Under the pieces are notes generated by a model that saw only the letters and a list, made by a program, of their open reading frames with translations, was not told the DNA's origin and made no database searches. Shown piece by piece: positions 23,731 through 32,290 of a DNA stretch of 64,000 bases. The stretch is taken from assembly GCA_029060305.1 (NCBI GenBank), contig JAIDUG010000032.1, positions 58,017 through 122,016 of the forward strand. Reading direction: 5' to 3'. Position numbers and translations under genes: made by a program. Origin of the DNA: Ruminococcus sp. GTDB taxonomy: Bacteria > Bacillota > Clostridia > Oscillospirales > Ruminococcaceae. Each line of letters opens with the position of its first letter. The stretch's first letter is position 1.

Positions 23731-25449
23731 ATGCATTTTAACGAATTGAATTTATCAAAAGAACTTATTCAGGCGGTTGACGAACTCGGTTTCACAGAGA
23801 TGACCGAAATCCAACAGCAAAGTATTCCCACACTTCTTGAGGGAAATGACGTTATCGGACGTTCAAACACAGGTACGGGCAAAACAGCGGCTTTCGGAAT
23901 ACCTGCCGTGGAAAGCATTACCGAAAATGACAGAAATCACGTAAGTGTACTGATTCTTTGTCCGACGAGAGAGCTTGCAATGCAGGCACATGAAGAAATA
24001 CGAAAGTTTGCAAAGTACAAGAAGATTGTAAAAGCTGTATCTGTTTACGGCGGTGCAAGTATGGAAAAACAGATTCACGAACTCAAACGAGGTGCAAATA
24101 TAGTAATCGGTACTCCGGGGCGTGTAATGGACCATATGAGAAGAAAAACCCTTAAACTTAACAATCTCCGTTGTGTGATTCTCGACGAGGCTGACGAAAT
24201 GTTGAATATGGGTTTCAGGGAAGATATAGAATCCATTCTTTCGGAAGTACCGGAAGAGAGACAGACCGTTTTGTTTTCCGCAACTATGCCACCGGCTATT
24301 CTTGCAATAACGGAAAAATATCAGAAAAATCCCGTACACATAAAAATAAAATCTGCTCAGAAAACCGTTGAACTGATTGAACAGTATTATTTTGAAGTTG
24401 CAATGGGCAGAAAAACTGATGCTCTGAAACTTCTTTTATCAGCGTATTCACCGTCGTCCTCTATGGTTTTCTGCAACACAAAGAAAATGGTTGACGACCT
24501 CACTGAAGAACTTGTAAAATCAGGTTTCAGAGTTTCGGGAATACACGGCGATATGAAACAGTCACAACGTACTCAGGTTATGAACGGTTTCAAGAACAAG
24601 TCAACTGAAATACTTGTCGCAACTGATGTCGCCGCACGTGGTATTGACGTTACAGGCGTTGATGCTGTTTTCAATTACGACTTGCCACAGGACAATGAAT
24701 ACTATATCCACAGAATAGGACGTACAGGTCGTGCAGGAAGAACAGGTACAGCTTACACCCTCATCAGCGGAAGAAAACAGTTTTATGAACTCCGTGAGAT
24801 AGAGAAGTACACAAAAGCTAACATACAGGAAAAAAGCCTGCCGACGAAATCTGAAATTGTCGAAATGAAAAAAGACAATATTGTCAGTGAAATCTCAAAA
24901 ATTGACAACGTTTCATACGAAGCGTACAGTATTCTTGAAAAACTCGCAGAAATGGGAATTGATTACCGTGAAACAGCAGTAAGAATGATTGCCGAAAAAC
25001 TCGGAGCTGAAATTGATTCACTGCCGGAATTTGAACAGTCCAGACCTCTCAGAAAAGGCAGAAAAGGTACAAAGACAGTAAAGGTTGATATTAACATAGG
25101 TCGCAACAAGAGAATAGCACCTAACTTCATTCTCGGTGCTTTGGTAGATGCAACAGGAATGTCAGGTCGTGATTTCGGAAAAATCGACATTTTCGACACT
25201 CACACAACAGTTGAAGTGCCGGAAGCTGAAACGGAATACATAATCGACAGTACTAACCCTATGAAAATCAACGGAAATCAGGTTGAAGTCAAACTCTATA
25301 CAGGAGCAGTCAAGGAAGTCCGTGGCAAACGTCCCGAAAACAAACCGAAATTTGACCGCAAAAAACGTGCTTACGGAAACAGAAAGAAAGCTGACATTTA
25401 CAACGACTATATCCCCGACCGCAAGAAACGTATTAAAAACAAACACTGA
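23731..25449 (+). CDS. DEAD-box ATP-dependent RNA helicase with DbpA-type RNA-binding domain
   Basis: A 572-residue helicase of the CshA/DeaD/DbpA group, acting in ribosome assembly or mRNA decay. Q motif at the N-terminus (FTEMTEIQQQSIP), Walker A SNTGTGKTAAF, PTRELA, DEADEML, the SAT motif, and HRIGRTGRAGRTG. The C-terminal part (about 460-535) with VDINIGRNKRIAPNFILGAL is a DbpA RNA-binding domain, followed by a Lys/Arg-rich tail. ATG 23731 has GAAAGGA. A 33-residue membrane peptide is encoded 13 bases downstream. Confidence 0.94.
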   Translation: MHFNELNLSKELIQAVDELGFTEMTEIQQQSIPTLLEGNDVIGRSNTGTGKTAAFGIPAVESITENDRNHVSVLILCPTRELAMQAHEEIRKFAKYKKIVKAVSVYGGASMEKQIHELKRGANIVIGTPGRVMDHMRRKTLKLNNLRCVILDEADEMLNMGFREDIESILSEVPEERQTVLFSATMPPAILAITEKYQKNPVHIKIKSAQKTVELIEQYYFEVAMGRKTDALKLLLSAYSPSSSMVFCNTKKMVDDLTEELVKSGFRVSGIHGDMKQSQRTQVMNGFKNKSTEILVATDVAARGIDVTGVDAVFNYDLPQDNEYYIHRIGRTGRAGRTGTAYTLISGRKQFYELREIEKYTKANIQEKSLPTKSEIVEMKKDNIVSEISKIDNVSYEAYSILEKLAEMGIDYRETAVRMIAEKLGAEIDSLPEFEQSRPLRKGRKGTKTVKVDINIGRNKRIAPNFILGALVDATGMSGRDFGKIDIFDTHTTVEVPEAETEYIIDSTNPMKINGNQVEVKLYTGAVKEVRGKRPENKPKFDRKKRAYGNRKKADIYNDYIPDRKKRIKNKH

Positions 25450-25462
25450 GAGGTGATTTATT

Positions 25463-25564
25463 TTGAGCCGTAACAATCACGAAAAAACACCAGTTAAAAG
25501 AATTGCCGTATTGATAGTCGCAATCTTTATGATAATCGGTGCAATAATATTGCCGTTCCTTTAA
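25463..25564 (+). CDS. Single-pass membrane micro-protein, 33 aa
   Basis: A TTG start at 25463 follows GAGGTG. The peptide has a polar basic N-terminus (MSRNNHEKTPVKR) and one hydrophobic helix (IAVLIVAIFMIIGAIILPFL), ending at TAA 25564, and is followed at once by a strong terminator. It resembles small DUF4044-like membrane peptides of Firmicutes in design, but the match is not certain. It is co-transcribed with the helicase. Confidence 0.65.
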   Translation: MSRNNHEKTPVKRIAVLIVAIFMIIGAIILPFL

Positions 25565-25571
25565 TAATAAG

Positions 25572-25602
25572 AAATGCAGTCTTTAATGACTGCATTTTTT
25601 TG
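25572..25602 (+). terminator. Strong terminator after the micro-protein
   Basis: AAATGCAGTC (25572-25581) pairs perfectly with GACTGCATTT (25588-25597), loop TTTAAT, followed by a T-run. Confidence 0.95.
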
Positions 25603-25617
25603 TTACAGGGGCGTGAT

Positions 25618-25651
25618 TACGACATATTTCGCAATGTACCTGCATTATAAT
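25618..25651 (+). promoter_or_regulatory. Possible Spo0A-controlled spoIIG promoter
   Basis: A perfect -10 TATAAT (25646-25651) has no -35 at 17 bases. 21 bases upstream lies ACGACA inside TACGACA (25618-25624), a 6/7 match to the Spo0A box TTCGACA. A Spo0A box with an over-long spacer resembles the known Bacillus spoIIG promoter. Confidence 0.4.
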
Positions 25652-25694
25652 AAATAAAGACAAGTAATCAGGTAGGTATGAGGGGAGGTGCTTT

Positions 25695-26504
25695 GTGCAG
25701 ACTATTTATATTGATGTGCTGATAGTCCTGAATATATACGTCAATTATTTTCTGCTCCGTATAACCGCACGGCTTACACATTCACCGCTGACTGTCGGAA
25801 AATGTATTATATCGGCTGTTTATGGAAGTCTTTACTCGTTGCTGATACTCGCACCGCAGATAAACACGTTTCTGAACGTCGTTATAAAATTTTTCGCAGT
25901 AGTGACGATTGTGATGATAGCATTCGGATTTCAGGGGAAAAAACGACTTCTTATAAATACGGTCTCGTTTTTTTCCGCAAACGTCGCTCTTGCCGGTACG
26001 ATATACGCTGTTTACTCTTGGCTGAAACCCGAATTTGTACATTTCAACAACTCATATTTTTATATAGATTTTTCACTCCTGCTACTTGTCGTCACAACGG
26101 CAGTAATGTATTTTGCGGTACATATTGCTGAAAATTTCCTCGACCGCACGCCTGACGGTACAGACTGTTATAGTGTTATGGTAAAGTACAGCGACAAGAC
26201 CGTGACACTCGACGGACTTGCGGATACAGGAAACGCACTGACAGATTTTTTTTCAGGTTCACCGGTTATAGTATGCGACAGGAAAAAATTCAGCGGTCTT
26301 ACTGACGGCGACAGTCTGCCAAAAGGTTTCCGGCTTGTCCCCTGCTCGACTATTTCTGACAGCGGATTTATTGAAGTTTTCCGACCGGATGAGGTTATTA
26401 TACAGAACGTCCTCAGTGGTGAACGGAAAAAAATTGACGCTGTAATCGGGCTTGGCGAAAACTCAGGAAACGCTATTTTCAATCCGAAACTCTTAAAAAG
26501 ATAA
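25695..26504 (+). CDS. spoIIGA: Sigma-E processing peptidase SpoIIGA
   Basis: A membrane-bound aspartic protease that cleaves pro-sigma-E in the mother cell during sporulation. Five hydrophobic segments fill residues 1-145; the C-terminal domain has the aspartic motif LADTGNAL (about 175-182). The 269-residue length is normal for Clostridia. GTG 25695 has GGAGG. It lies directly upstream of sigE, the conserved arrangement. Confidence 0.93.
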   Translation: MQTIYIDVLIVLNIYVNYFLLRITARLTHSPLTVGKCIISAVYGSLYSLLILAPQINTFLNVVIKFFAVVTIVMIAFGFQGKKRLLINTVSFFSANVALAGTIYAVYSWLKPEFVHFNNSYFYIDFSLLLLVVTTAVMYFAVHIAENFLDRTPDGTDCYSVMVKYSDKTVTLDGLADTGNALTDFFSGSPVIVCDRKKFSGLTDGDSLPKGFRLVPCSTISDSGFIEVFRPDEVIIQNVLSGERKKIDAVIGLGENSGNAIFNPKLLKR

Positions 26505-26527
26505 TTTACAGAACAGGAGAAAACATT

Positions 26528-27226
26528 ATGAACATTCTACAGGTAATTCTTGAAAAATTCAGGGACATATTCAAAGGTGACGTTTTTTATATAAACGGTT
26601 CTGACACCTTACCTCCACCGCTTTCAAGACAGGAAGAAGAAGAAGTTTTTGAGGGTCTTATGAAAAACGACCCGTCAGCACGTGACAGACTTATTGTGCA
26701 TAATCTCAGACTTGTTGTATACATAGCTAAAAAATTTGAATCAACAAGTATCGGTATTGAAGATTTGGTATCTATCGGAACTATCGGTTTAATCAAGGCA
26801 GTAAATACATTCTGTCCGACGAAAAATATAAAACTTGCCACATACGCTTCACGCTGTATCGAAAACGAAATACTTATGTTTCTGAGGAAGTCCTCGCAGT
26901 ACAGAAACGATCTCTCGATTGACGAACCTCTCAACATAGATTACGACGGAAACGAACTTCTTTTATCGGACGTTTTGGGAACGGAAGACGATGTTGTAAA
27001 CAAAGGCATTGAAACAGAAGCAGAACGTGAGATTTTACGTAACGCAGTCGCTGAACTCGGCGACCGTGAGCGTGAAATAATGGAAATGCGTTTCGGACTT
27101 ATCGACGGTAAGGAAAAAACGCAAAAAGAGGTTGCTGAACAGATTGGAATTTCGCAGTCATATATCTCACGCCTTGAAAAGAAGATTATACATAAACTCC
27201 GTGTAAAACTCGAAAGCATTACATAA
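26528..27226 (+). CDS. sigE: RNA polymerase sporulation sigma factor sigma-E
   Basis: The early mother-cell sigma factor. The 232-residue protein has an N-terminal pro-sequence (about 25-30 residues), region 2 ([19 protein letters not shown]...[17 protein letters not shown]), and region 4 with the [31 protein letters not shown]. It follows spoIIGA by 23 bases. sigG, which often follows, is not the next gene here; the operon ends at a terminator. Confidence 0.95.
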   Translation: MNILQVILEKFRDIFKGDVFYINGSDTLPPPLSRQEEEEVFEGLMKNDPSARDRLIVHNLRLVVYIAKKFESTSIGIEDLVSIGTIGLIKAVNTFCPTKNIKLATYASRCIENEILMFLRKSSQYRNDLSIDEPLNIDYDGNELLLSDVLGTEDDVVNKGIETEAEREILRNAVAELGDREREIMEMRFGLIDGKEKTQKEVAEQIGISQSYISRLEKKIIHKLRVKLESIT

Positions 27227-27237
27227 CATAAAAAAAT

Positions 27238-27270
27238 CCGCACAAGCTGTACAATAAGCCTGTGCGGTTT
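27238..27270. terminator. Bidirectional terminator between sigE and dockerin gene
   Basis: CCGCACA (27238-27244) pairs with TGTGCGG (27261-27267), with T-rich flanks on both strands between convergent genes. Confidence 0.85.
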
Positions 27271-27276
27271 ATTTTG

Positions 27277-28842
27277 TCACTTTTCGGAAATCAACATTTT
27301 TTTCATCATACAGAGGTCAAAAACGTCAAGTCTGCCGTCCCCGCATAAATCAGCGGATTTCCAGTTATCAAGTTTTATTTCGGGAACATTCAGAAGATAT
27401 TTCTGCAACATAACAGCGTCCGCAATATTAAACTTACCATCATTGTTCACATCTCCTGAAACAGATTCCTTTTCAATCACTTCAAACTTTCTGTCATATT
27501 TTTCCGCATAAGCCTGAGCGGTTGAACCTGCATAGCCGTGAATTACAACGTCACCTGTTACAATATCGTCGTCAAGAGATGTCACTGTTATATCCTGCAA
27601 AAAATCATCTACAGACTTACTGTATTTGTAAACAGCAGGAATAGTTTTTTCACTTTCGAAAATCTCACACTCGGAATCGTATATGTAAATATCAGTTGCA
27701 GTTTTCGCTGAAACAAGAGTTCTTTCGCCTATGTATGAACACCTGTAATTGATTGTTGACTGTACACCTGTTAAACCAGTAAATACTAAATCACCTATAT
27801 ATTTCACTGATTCGGGAATGTCAAGAAATTCAAGTTTTCTTTTACCAAAGAAAGACAATTCAGCAATACCGACTGTATTATCTTTTAATTTTGCTGTTCT
27901 TATATCGTCGTCACTTCCTACAACCCATTTGTCTATATAATGTACGCCGTTTTCATTTTCAATACAACCGCTGTTTTCAAAAGCATTTGCACCGATACAG
28001 TTTACCGTTTCAGGAATAACAAAGTTCGTCAACGAATTACATTCATTAAACGCTCCATAACCTATTCTCTCAAGTTTGCCGTTGAAAGTGACTTCTGAAA
28101 GTGATTCGCATAAATAAAACATATCTCCTGAAATTGAAGTGATACTTTCAGGAATTTCAACGCTTACAAGATTTTCACAACCGGCAAATGCACTGTTATT
28201 TATGTGTTTGATATTAGACGGAATTACAGCAGTTTCAAGTTTCGTACAACAAAAAGCATAGTCGCCTATTCTTTCCGTTTCTGAAGATATTCTGAGTTGT
28301 TTAATATCCATTGCAGGCGGACAGCCTACCAATGTTTTCATATCTTTGCTGTATAACATTCCGTTGTATACAGTATAATACGGATTTGTTTCAGATACTA
28401 CAATTTCCGATACAGAGGGTACAGGGTCTGAATCCGTACTGCCTAATCTTACTATTGTTGTACAGGATAAATCAAACCAGTCGAAATACTGAAACGTATC
28501 AGGAAGTGTAATTGTAGTCAGGTTTCTGCAAAATCCGAATGGCGAATCTACTGCTCCTATAACCTGTACACCTTGTACGGAATCAGGTATGGTAACTTCT
28601 GTAACTGAATGGTCTTTGCAGTCATAAAGAAAAGCGTAATCATCATAAACGTGAAAAACAAGGTCATTTTCTGTAACTTCTTTATAAGTTGCATCAGGGT
28701 CGGGAAATTCTTTTTCATTTTGTTTCTGCTGATTGTATTCAGTGTACGTTACAGCTTCAATAGCCTTTGCAGGTGCAGTATAACAATTCATTGCACTGCA
28801 CATTGTTGTGATTACAGCTAAAAGTACAATTATTTTTTTCAC
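27277..28842 (-). CDS. Secreted BspA-type leucine-rich-repeat protein with type I dockerin
   Basis: A 521-residue exported protein: an N-terminal signal peptide (KKIIVLLAVITTMCSAM... then AKA cleavage), LRR_5/BspA repeats from about residue 75 to 380 (units such as IPESVKYIGDLVF), a linker, and a C-terminal type I dockerin with two Ca-binding loops (GDVNNDGKFNIADA and ADLCGDGRLDVFDL). The dockerin would plug it into a cohesin scaffold on the cell surface. GTG 28842 has AAGGAG inside the end of rlmD, whose stop is at 28845-28847, so it is coupled to an rRNA methyltransferase gene. Confidence 0.88.
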   Translation of the reverse strand: MKKIIVLLAVITTMCSAMNCYTAPAKAIEAVTYTEYNQQKQNEKEFPDPDATYKEVTENDLVFHVYDDYAFLYDCKDHSVTEVTIPDSVQGVQVIGAVDSPFGFCRNLTTITLPDTFQYFDWFDLSCTTIVRLGSTDSDPVPSVSEIVVSETNPYYTVYNGMLYSKDMKTLVGCPPAMDIKQLRISSETERIGDYAFCCTKLETAVIPSNIKHINNSAFAGCENLVSVEIPESITSISGDMFYLCESLSEVTFNGKLERIGYGAFNECNSLTNFVIPETVNCIGANAFENSGCIENENGVHYIDKWVVGSDDDIRTAKLKDNTVGIAELSFFGKRKLEFLDIPESVKYIGDLVFTGLTGVQSTINYRCSYIGERTLVSAKTATDIYIYDSECEIFESEKTIPAVYKYSKSVDDFLQDITVTSLDDDIVTGDVVIHGYAGSTAQAYAEKYDRKFEVIEKESVSGDVNNDGKFNIADAVMLQKYLLNVPEIKLDNWKSADLCGDGRLDVFDLCMMKKMLISEK

Positions 28843-28844
28843 TC

Positions 28845-30200
28845 TTAATTCTCCTTGTCTTCTCTTGACATCAATACCACACATTCAACGTGTTTTGTGC
28901 GTGGAAACAAGTCAGCACCGCACACTTTAAGTGTTCTGTAACCGAGTTCGCCGAAAAGTTTAGCATCTCTGGAGGCAGTTGCAGGATTACAGGAAATCAT
29001 TACTATTTTTTGCGGTTCAGCTTCCGCAATTGTACGGATGGTTTCTTGTGAACAGCCTTTACGTGGAGGGTCTATAACAATTATGTCGGGACGGATATTC
29101 AGTTTTTTGAAAATTTCTCCGCAGTCACCGCAATGAAACTCAGCATTTGTGATATTGTTTGCAACTGCATTTTTTCGTGCGTTTTCGACAGCTTCGGGAA
29201 TCACTTCAATACCGACTACTTTTCCGACTTTTTTAGCCATTGAAAGCCCTATCGTACCCGCTCCGCAATAGAGGTCGGCAACAAGTTCATTTCCGGACGG
29301 GTCTGCAAATTCAAGGGCTTTTCTGTAAATTCTTTCTGCCTGTACCGTATTCACCTGATAGAATGACAAAGGCGAAATTTCTATTTTATTTCCGCACATA
29401 CTGTCAGAAATTATGTCACTGCCATACAAGGTAACACACTTCTGTCCGAGAATAACATTAGTTTTGTCGGGATTCACATTCATTACTATGCTTTTCACCG
29501 CCGGAAACCTTTCAGCAATAATTCTGCAAAGAGTTGCAAGCTGTCGTGAGATGTCCTTTCTTACGACAATACAAAGCATTATTTCACCTGAATACGTTCC
29601 CTGACGTACATATATATGACGTACTATTCCTGTGTGAGTACTTTCGGAATAAACAGATATTTTACGTGAATTTATATATTCAAGTACAGTATCAAGAATA
29701 TCTCTGAAAACTTCGGGTTGCAGTAAACAGTCGGAAACAGGAATAACTCTGTGGGTACGTTCAGCATAAAAACCACATACAGCCTTACCGTCAACTGAAG
29801 TCAACGGATACTGTGCCTTGTTTCTGTAACGACTTGTTTTTTCAGCTCCGATAAACTCCTCAAACTCAGGATTCAGACCGCCTATTCTACGGAAAGCGTC
29901 TTTTACAATGTTGTCTTTTATCCTACATTCCGCTTTGTAGTCTATGTGACGGAATGTACACCCTCCGCATTTTTTGTAGACAGGACAGTCCGCAATAATC
30001 CTGTCGGGTGATGGAGTAATAATTTCGTCCACTATTCCGTAAGCGTAACTTTTCAGGACTTTCACAATTTTAATTTTTACTATGTCACCTGTTGCGGTAT
30101 CGGGAACGAAAACAGCCATTCCGTCAACTCTGCAAACTCCGTTACCCTCGGAAGTTATACCGGTTATCTCCGCTGTTATGAACTCATTTTTTTCAAGCAT
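28845..30200 (-). CDS. rlmD: 23S rRNA (uracil-5-)-methyltransferase, RlmD/TrmA family
   Basis: A SAM-dependent RNA m5U methyltransferase of 451 residues. N-terminal TRAM domain, a [4Fe-4S] cluster motif (C-x5-C-x2-C, in CPVYKKCGGC, with a fourth Cys later), SAM motif DLYCGAGTIGL, DPPRKGC and the catalytic cysteine in MISCNPAT. The exact target base (U1939 or U747) cannot be told. The start at 30200 overlaps hemZ by 25 bases. Confidence 0.92.
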   Translation of the reverse strand: MLEKNEFITAEITGITSEGNGVCRVDGMAVFVPDTATGDIVKIKIVKVLKSYAYGIVDEIITPSPDRIIADCPVYKKCGGCTFRHIDYKAECRIKDNIVKDAFRRIGGLNPEFEEFIGAEKTSRYRNKAQYPLTSVDGKAVCGFYAERTHRVIPVSDCLLQPEVFRDILDTVLEYINSRKISVYSESTHTGIVRHIYVRQGTYSGEIMLCIVVRKDISRQLATLCRIIAERFPAVKSIVMNVNPDKTNVILGQKCVTLYGSDIISDSMCGNKIEISPLSFYQVNTVQAERIYRKALEFADPSGNELVADLYCGAGTIGLSMAKKVGKVVGIEVIPEAVENARKNAVANNITNAEFHCGDCGEIFKKLNIRPDIIVIDPPRKGCSQETIRTIAEAEPQKIVMISCNPATASRDAKLFGELGYRTLKVCGADLFPRTKHVECVVLMSREDKEN

Positions 30201-31642
30201 TCGGTTATCTCCTTTTTCTTTGTCATAAGCTGGTCGAAATTTCCTATATACTCATACGGAAACTTATAGTTGTGAATCCTTGTAATTTTGTTATCCGGAT
30301 AAACGAGTTTTGTAGAAGCTCCGCTACCTGCTCCGATAATAGTCTGAGTTTCGTCCATTATGTAAATATTGTAGTAGCTTTCAAAACTTTTCTTTGAATA
30401 TCCCACATTTTCGAGATTGTCAACTGTATTTTTCTGTCTGTACATATAATAAGGATAATAATTATTGTCAATAAGTTTTTCTATACTGTAATCAACCATT
30501 TCGGAAGCAGGATTTGCAATATTTGCCTTGCTGTCGGGAAAAAGATTTGCTGAACGTTTCAGCGTAAGCGTGTGAACGGTTATACTTTCAGGCGAAAGGT
30601 CAACTATTCTGTCAAGGGTATTCCGGAAACTTTCTGCTGATTCTGTCGGAAGTCCTGCGATAAGGTCAGTATTTATGTTTTCAAAACCTGTTTTTCTTGC
30701 AAGTTCAAAAGCCCTGATTACGTCCGCACCTGTATGTCTGCGACCTATCACTTTCAGAACATCATCATTGAGGGTCTGCGGATTTATTGAAATCCTGTTC
30801 GCACCGTATTCCTTGATTATACGGAGTTTTTCTTCTGTAATAGTATCAGGTCTGCCTGCCTCGAAACTGTATTCCCTTATTTTTTCCAAATCAAAATTAT
30901 TTCTTACACATTCCATAATAGTACGTATATCCTCAGCCGGAATAGCTGTCGGCGTACCTCCGCCAAAGTATACGGTATCAATCGGAGTATTTGTTTCTTT
31001 TATTATGCGACTTATAATTTCAAGTTCACGACAAAGTGCTTTCACATAGTCGGGGATAAGTTTTCCGGCGGATTCTATCGAATGTGATACAAATGAACAG
31101 TAACTACACCTTGACGGACAGAACGGTATTGATATATACAGACTTACTGCCTTGCGGTTGATTTTTTCGACTATCGGCAACTGATTTATTGCTGTATTGT
31201 AAGCAAGTCTGAATTTTTCCGGAGAGAGTTCATATTTTGCAGTAAGGATTTTTTTTGTTTCCGCATAATCCTTTCCCTGTTCAATAAGTTCAGTTACTTT
31301 CTTTACAGGACGGATTCCAGTCATCAGTCCCCACGGTGATGTTTTTCCGGTTGCTTTACTCAGAATATGATATATCAGTCTGCATAATTCGTGTTCCGTA
31401 AATTTCATATCGTCAGTGGAAATATTTTTTTCATCGTGGAAAAACTGTCCGTTGATTTTTATGTCAGTGTAAATTCTGTCTGTCTCTGTACCTGCAACAA
31501 TGAATGTTTCACCTGTTGCATTGTCAATTTCTTCCGAAAACTGAAATTTTTCAGTCGGAAAAAACATCTTGAGAGTTGATTCTATTTCGTATTTAAAAGA
31601 ATTGCCGATTAAAATAACCGGCATTTTAAAAAGATTATTCAT
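30176..31642 (-). CDS. hemZ: HemZ, radical-SAM coproporphyrinogen dehydrogenase-like protein
   Basis: A 488-residue HemN-family protein of the HemZ subgroup. An N-terminal domain of about 160 residues is followed by the radical SAM cluster CPSRCSYC (C-x3-C-x2-C, about residue 168-175), YFGGGTPTA and the HemN-like EAGRPDTI motif. ATG 31642 has AGGAGA 13 bases upstream and follows the MBL stop by one base. HemZ proteins are thought to act in haem synthesis or related radical chemistry; activity in anaerobes is not settled. Confidence 0.92.
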   Translation of the reverse strand: MNNLFKMPVILIGNSFKYEIESTLKMFFPTEKFQFSEEIDNATGETFIVAGTETDRIYTDIKINGQFFHDEKNISTDDMKFTEHELCRLIYHILSKATGKTSPWGLMTGIRPVKKVTELIEQGKDYAETKKILTAKYELSPEKFRLAYNTAINQLPIVEKINRKAVSLYISIPFCPSRCSYCSFVSHSIESAGKLIPDYVKALCRELEIISRIIKETNTPIDTVYFGGGTPTAIPAEDIRTIMECVRNNFDLEKIREYSFEAGRPDTITEEKLRIIKEYGANRISINPQTLNDDVLKVIGRRHTGADVIRAFELARKTGFENINTDLIAGLPTESAESFRNTLDRIVDLSPESITVHTLTLKRSANLFPDSKANIANPASEMVDYSIEKLIDNNYYPYYMYRQKNTVDNLENVGYSKKSFESYYNIYIMDETQTIIGAGSGASTKLVYPDNKITRIHNYKFPYEYIGNFDQLMTKKKEITECLKKMSS

Positions 31643-31643
31643 A

Positions 31644-32273
31644 TTATTTTCTGAATCTCCTGAGATATGGATTTGAATTTTTTTCGTATTCAAGTTCTGT
31701 CTTGTCTCCGTGTCCTGAGAGGACTTTATAATTTCCGTCAATATTGTAAAGTTTTTCAAGTGACTTAACCATAAGTTCCGGACTGCTACCAGGGAAAGAA
31801 GTTCTGCCGATTGAACAGCAGAAAAGAGTATCACCGGAAAATATAACGTCGTCGCAAATATAACAAACACTTCCCATAGAATGACCAGGGGTATGAAGAA
31901 CCCTGAATTCATATTCGCCGTCGGAAATAACGTCGCCGTCATTAATGACAATATATTCGCTTACCGGATTGAACGGTCTGTATGAAATCAATTCAGAAAG
32001 CGAAAGTCCCGCACTGCTGAGCATAGGAACGTCATCTTTATGTATAAAGACTTCCGCACCAGTCTGTTTTGCGACTTCCTCAACGCCGTTCATATGGTCA
32101 TAATGTCCATGAGTAAGCAGAATCTTACTGAGATTGAGTTTTTTCATTTTCAGAAATTCAAGCAGTAACCTTGAATCTCCACCTATGTCAACCGCTACGC
32201 ACTGTTCCGAAGCGGTCTGTACTACATAGCAGTTCGCACGGAGTTCACCGAGCTGTAATGTATGAATGTTCAT
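31644..32273 (-). CDS. Metallo-beta-lactamase-fold hydrolase (glyoxalase II-like)
   Basis: A 209-residue hydrolase with the HxHxDH dinuclear metal motif THGHYDHMNG (about 54-63), further metal His in HTPGHSMGS and a C-terminal GHG. The size fits the short YcbL/glyoxalase II-like class; substrate unknown. ATG 32273, GGAG 11 bases upstream. It lies between relA and hemZ, a common clostridial order. Confidence 0.9.
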   Translation of the reverse strand: MNIHTLQLGELRANCYVVQTASEQCVAVDIGGDSRLLLEFLKMKKLNLSKILLTHGHYDHMNGVEEVAKQTGAEVFIHKDDVPMLSSAGLSLSELISYRPFNPVSEYIVINDGDVISDGEYEFRVLHTPGHSMGSVCYICDDVIFSGDTLFCCSIGRTSFPGSSPELMVKSLEKLYNIDGNYKVLSGHGDKTELEYEKNSNPYLRRFRK

Positions 32274-32290
32274 TAAATAATAGTCTCCTT

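Noticed and set aside
26528..27226. Loss of sigG as an unusual sporulation defect
   Set aside because: Absence directly after sigE says nothing about the rest of the genome, which is not visible here.
31643..31951. Membrane-like N-terminal extension of HemZ
   Set aside because: It lies antiparallel in phase to the MBL gene; ATG 31642 with AGGAGA starts the conserved protein.
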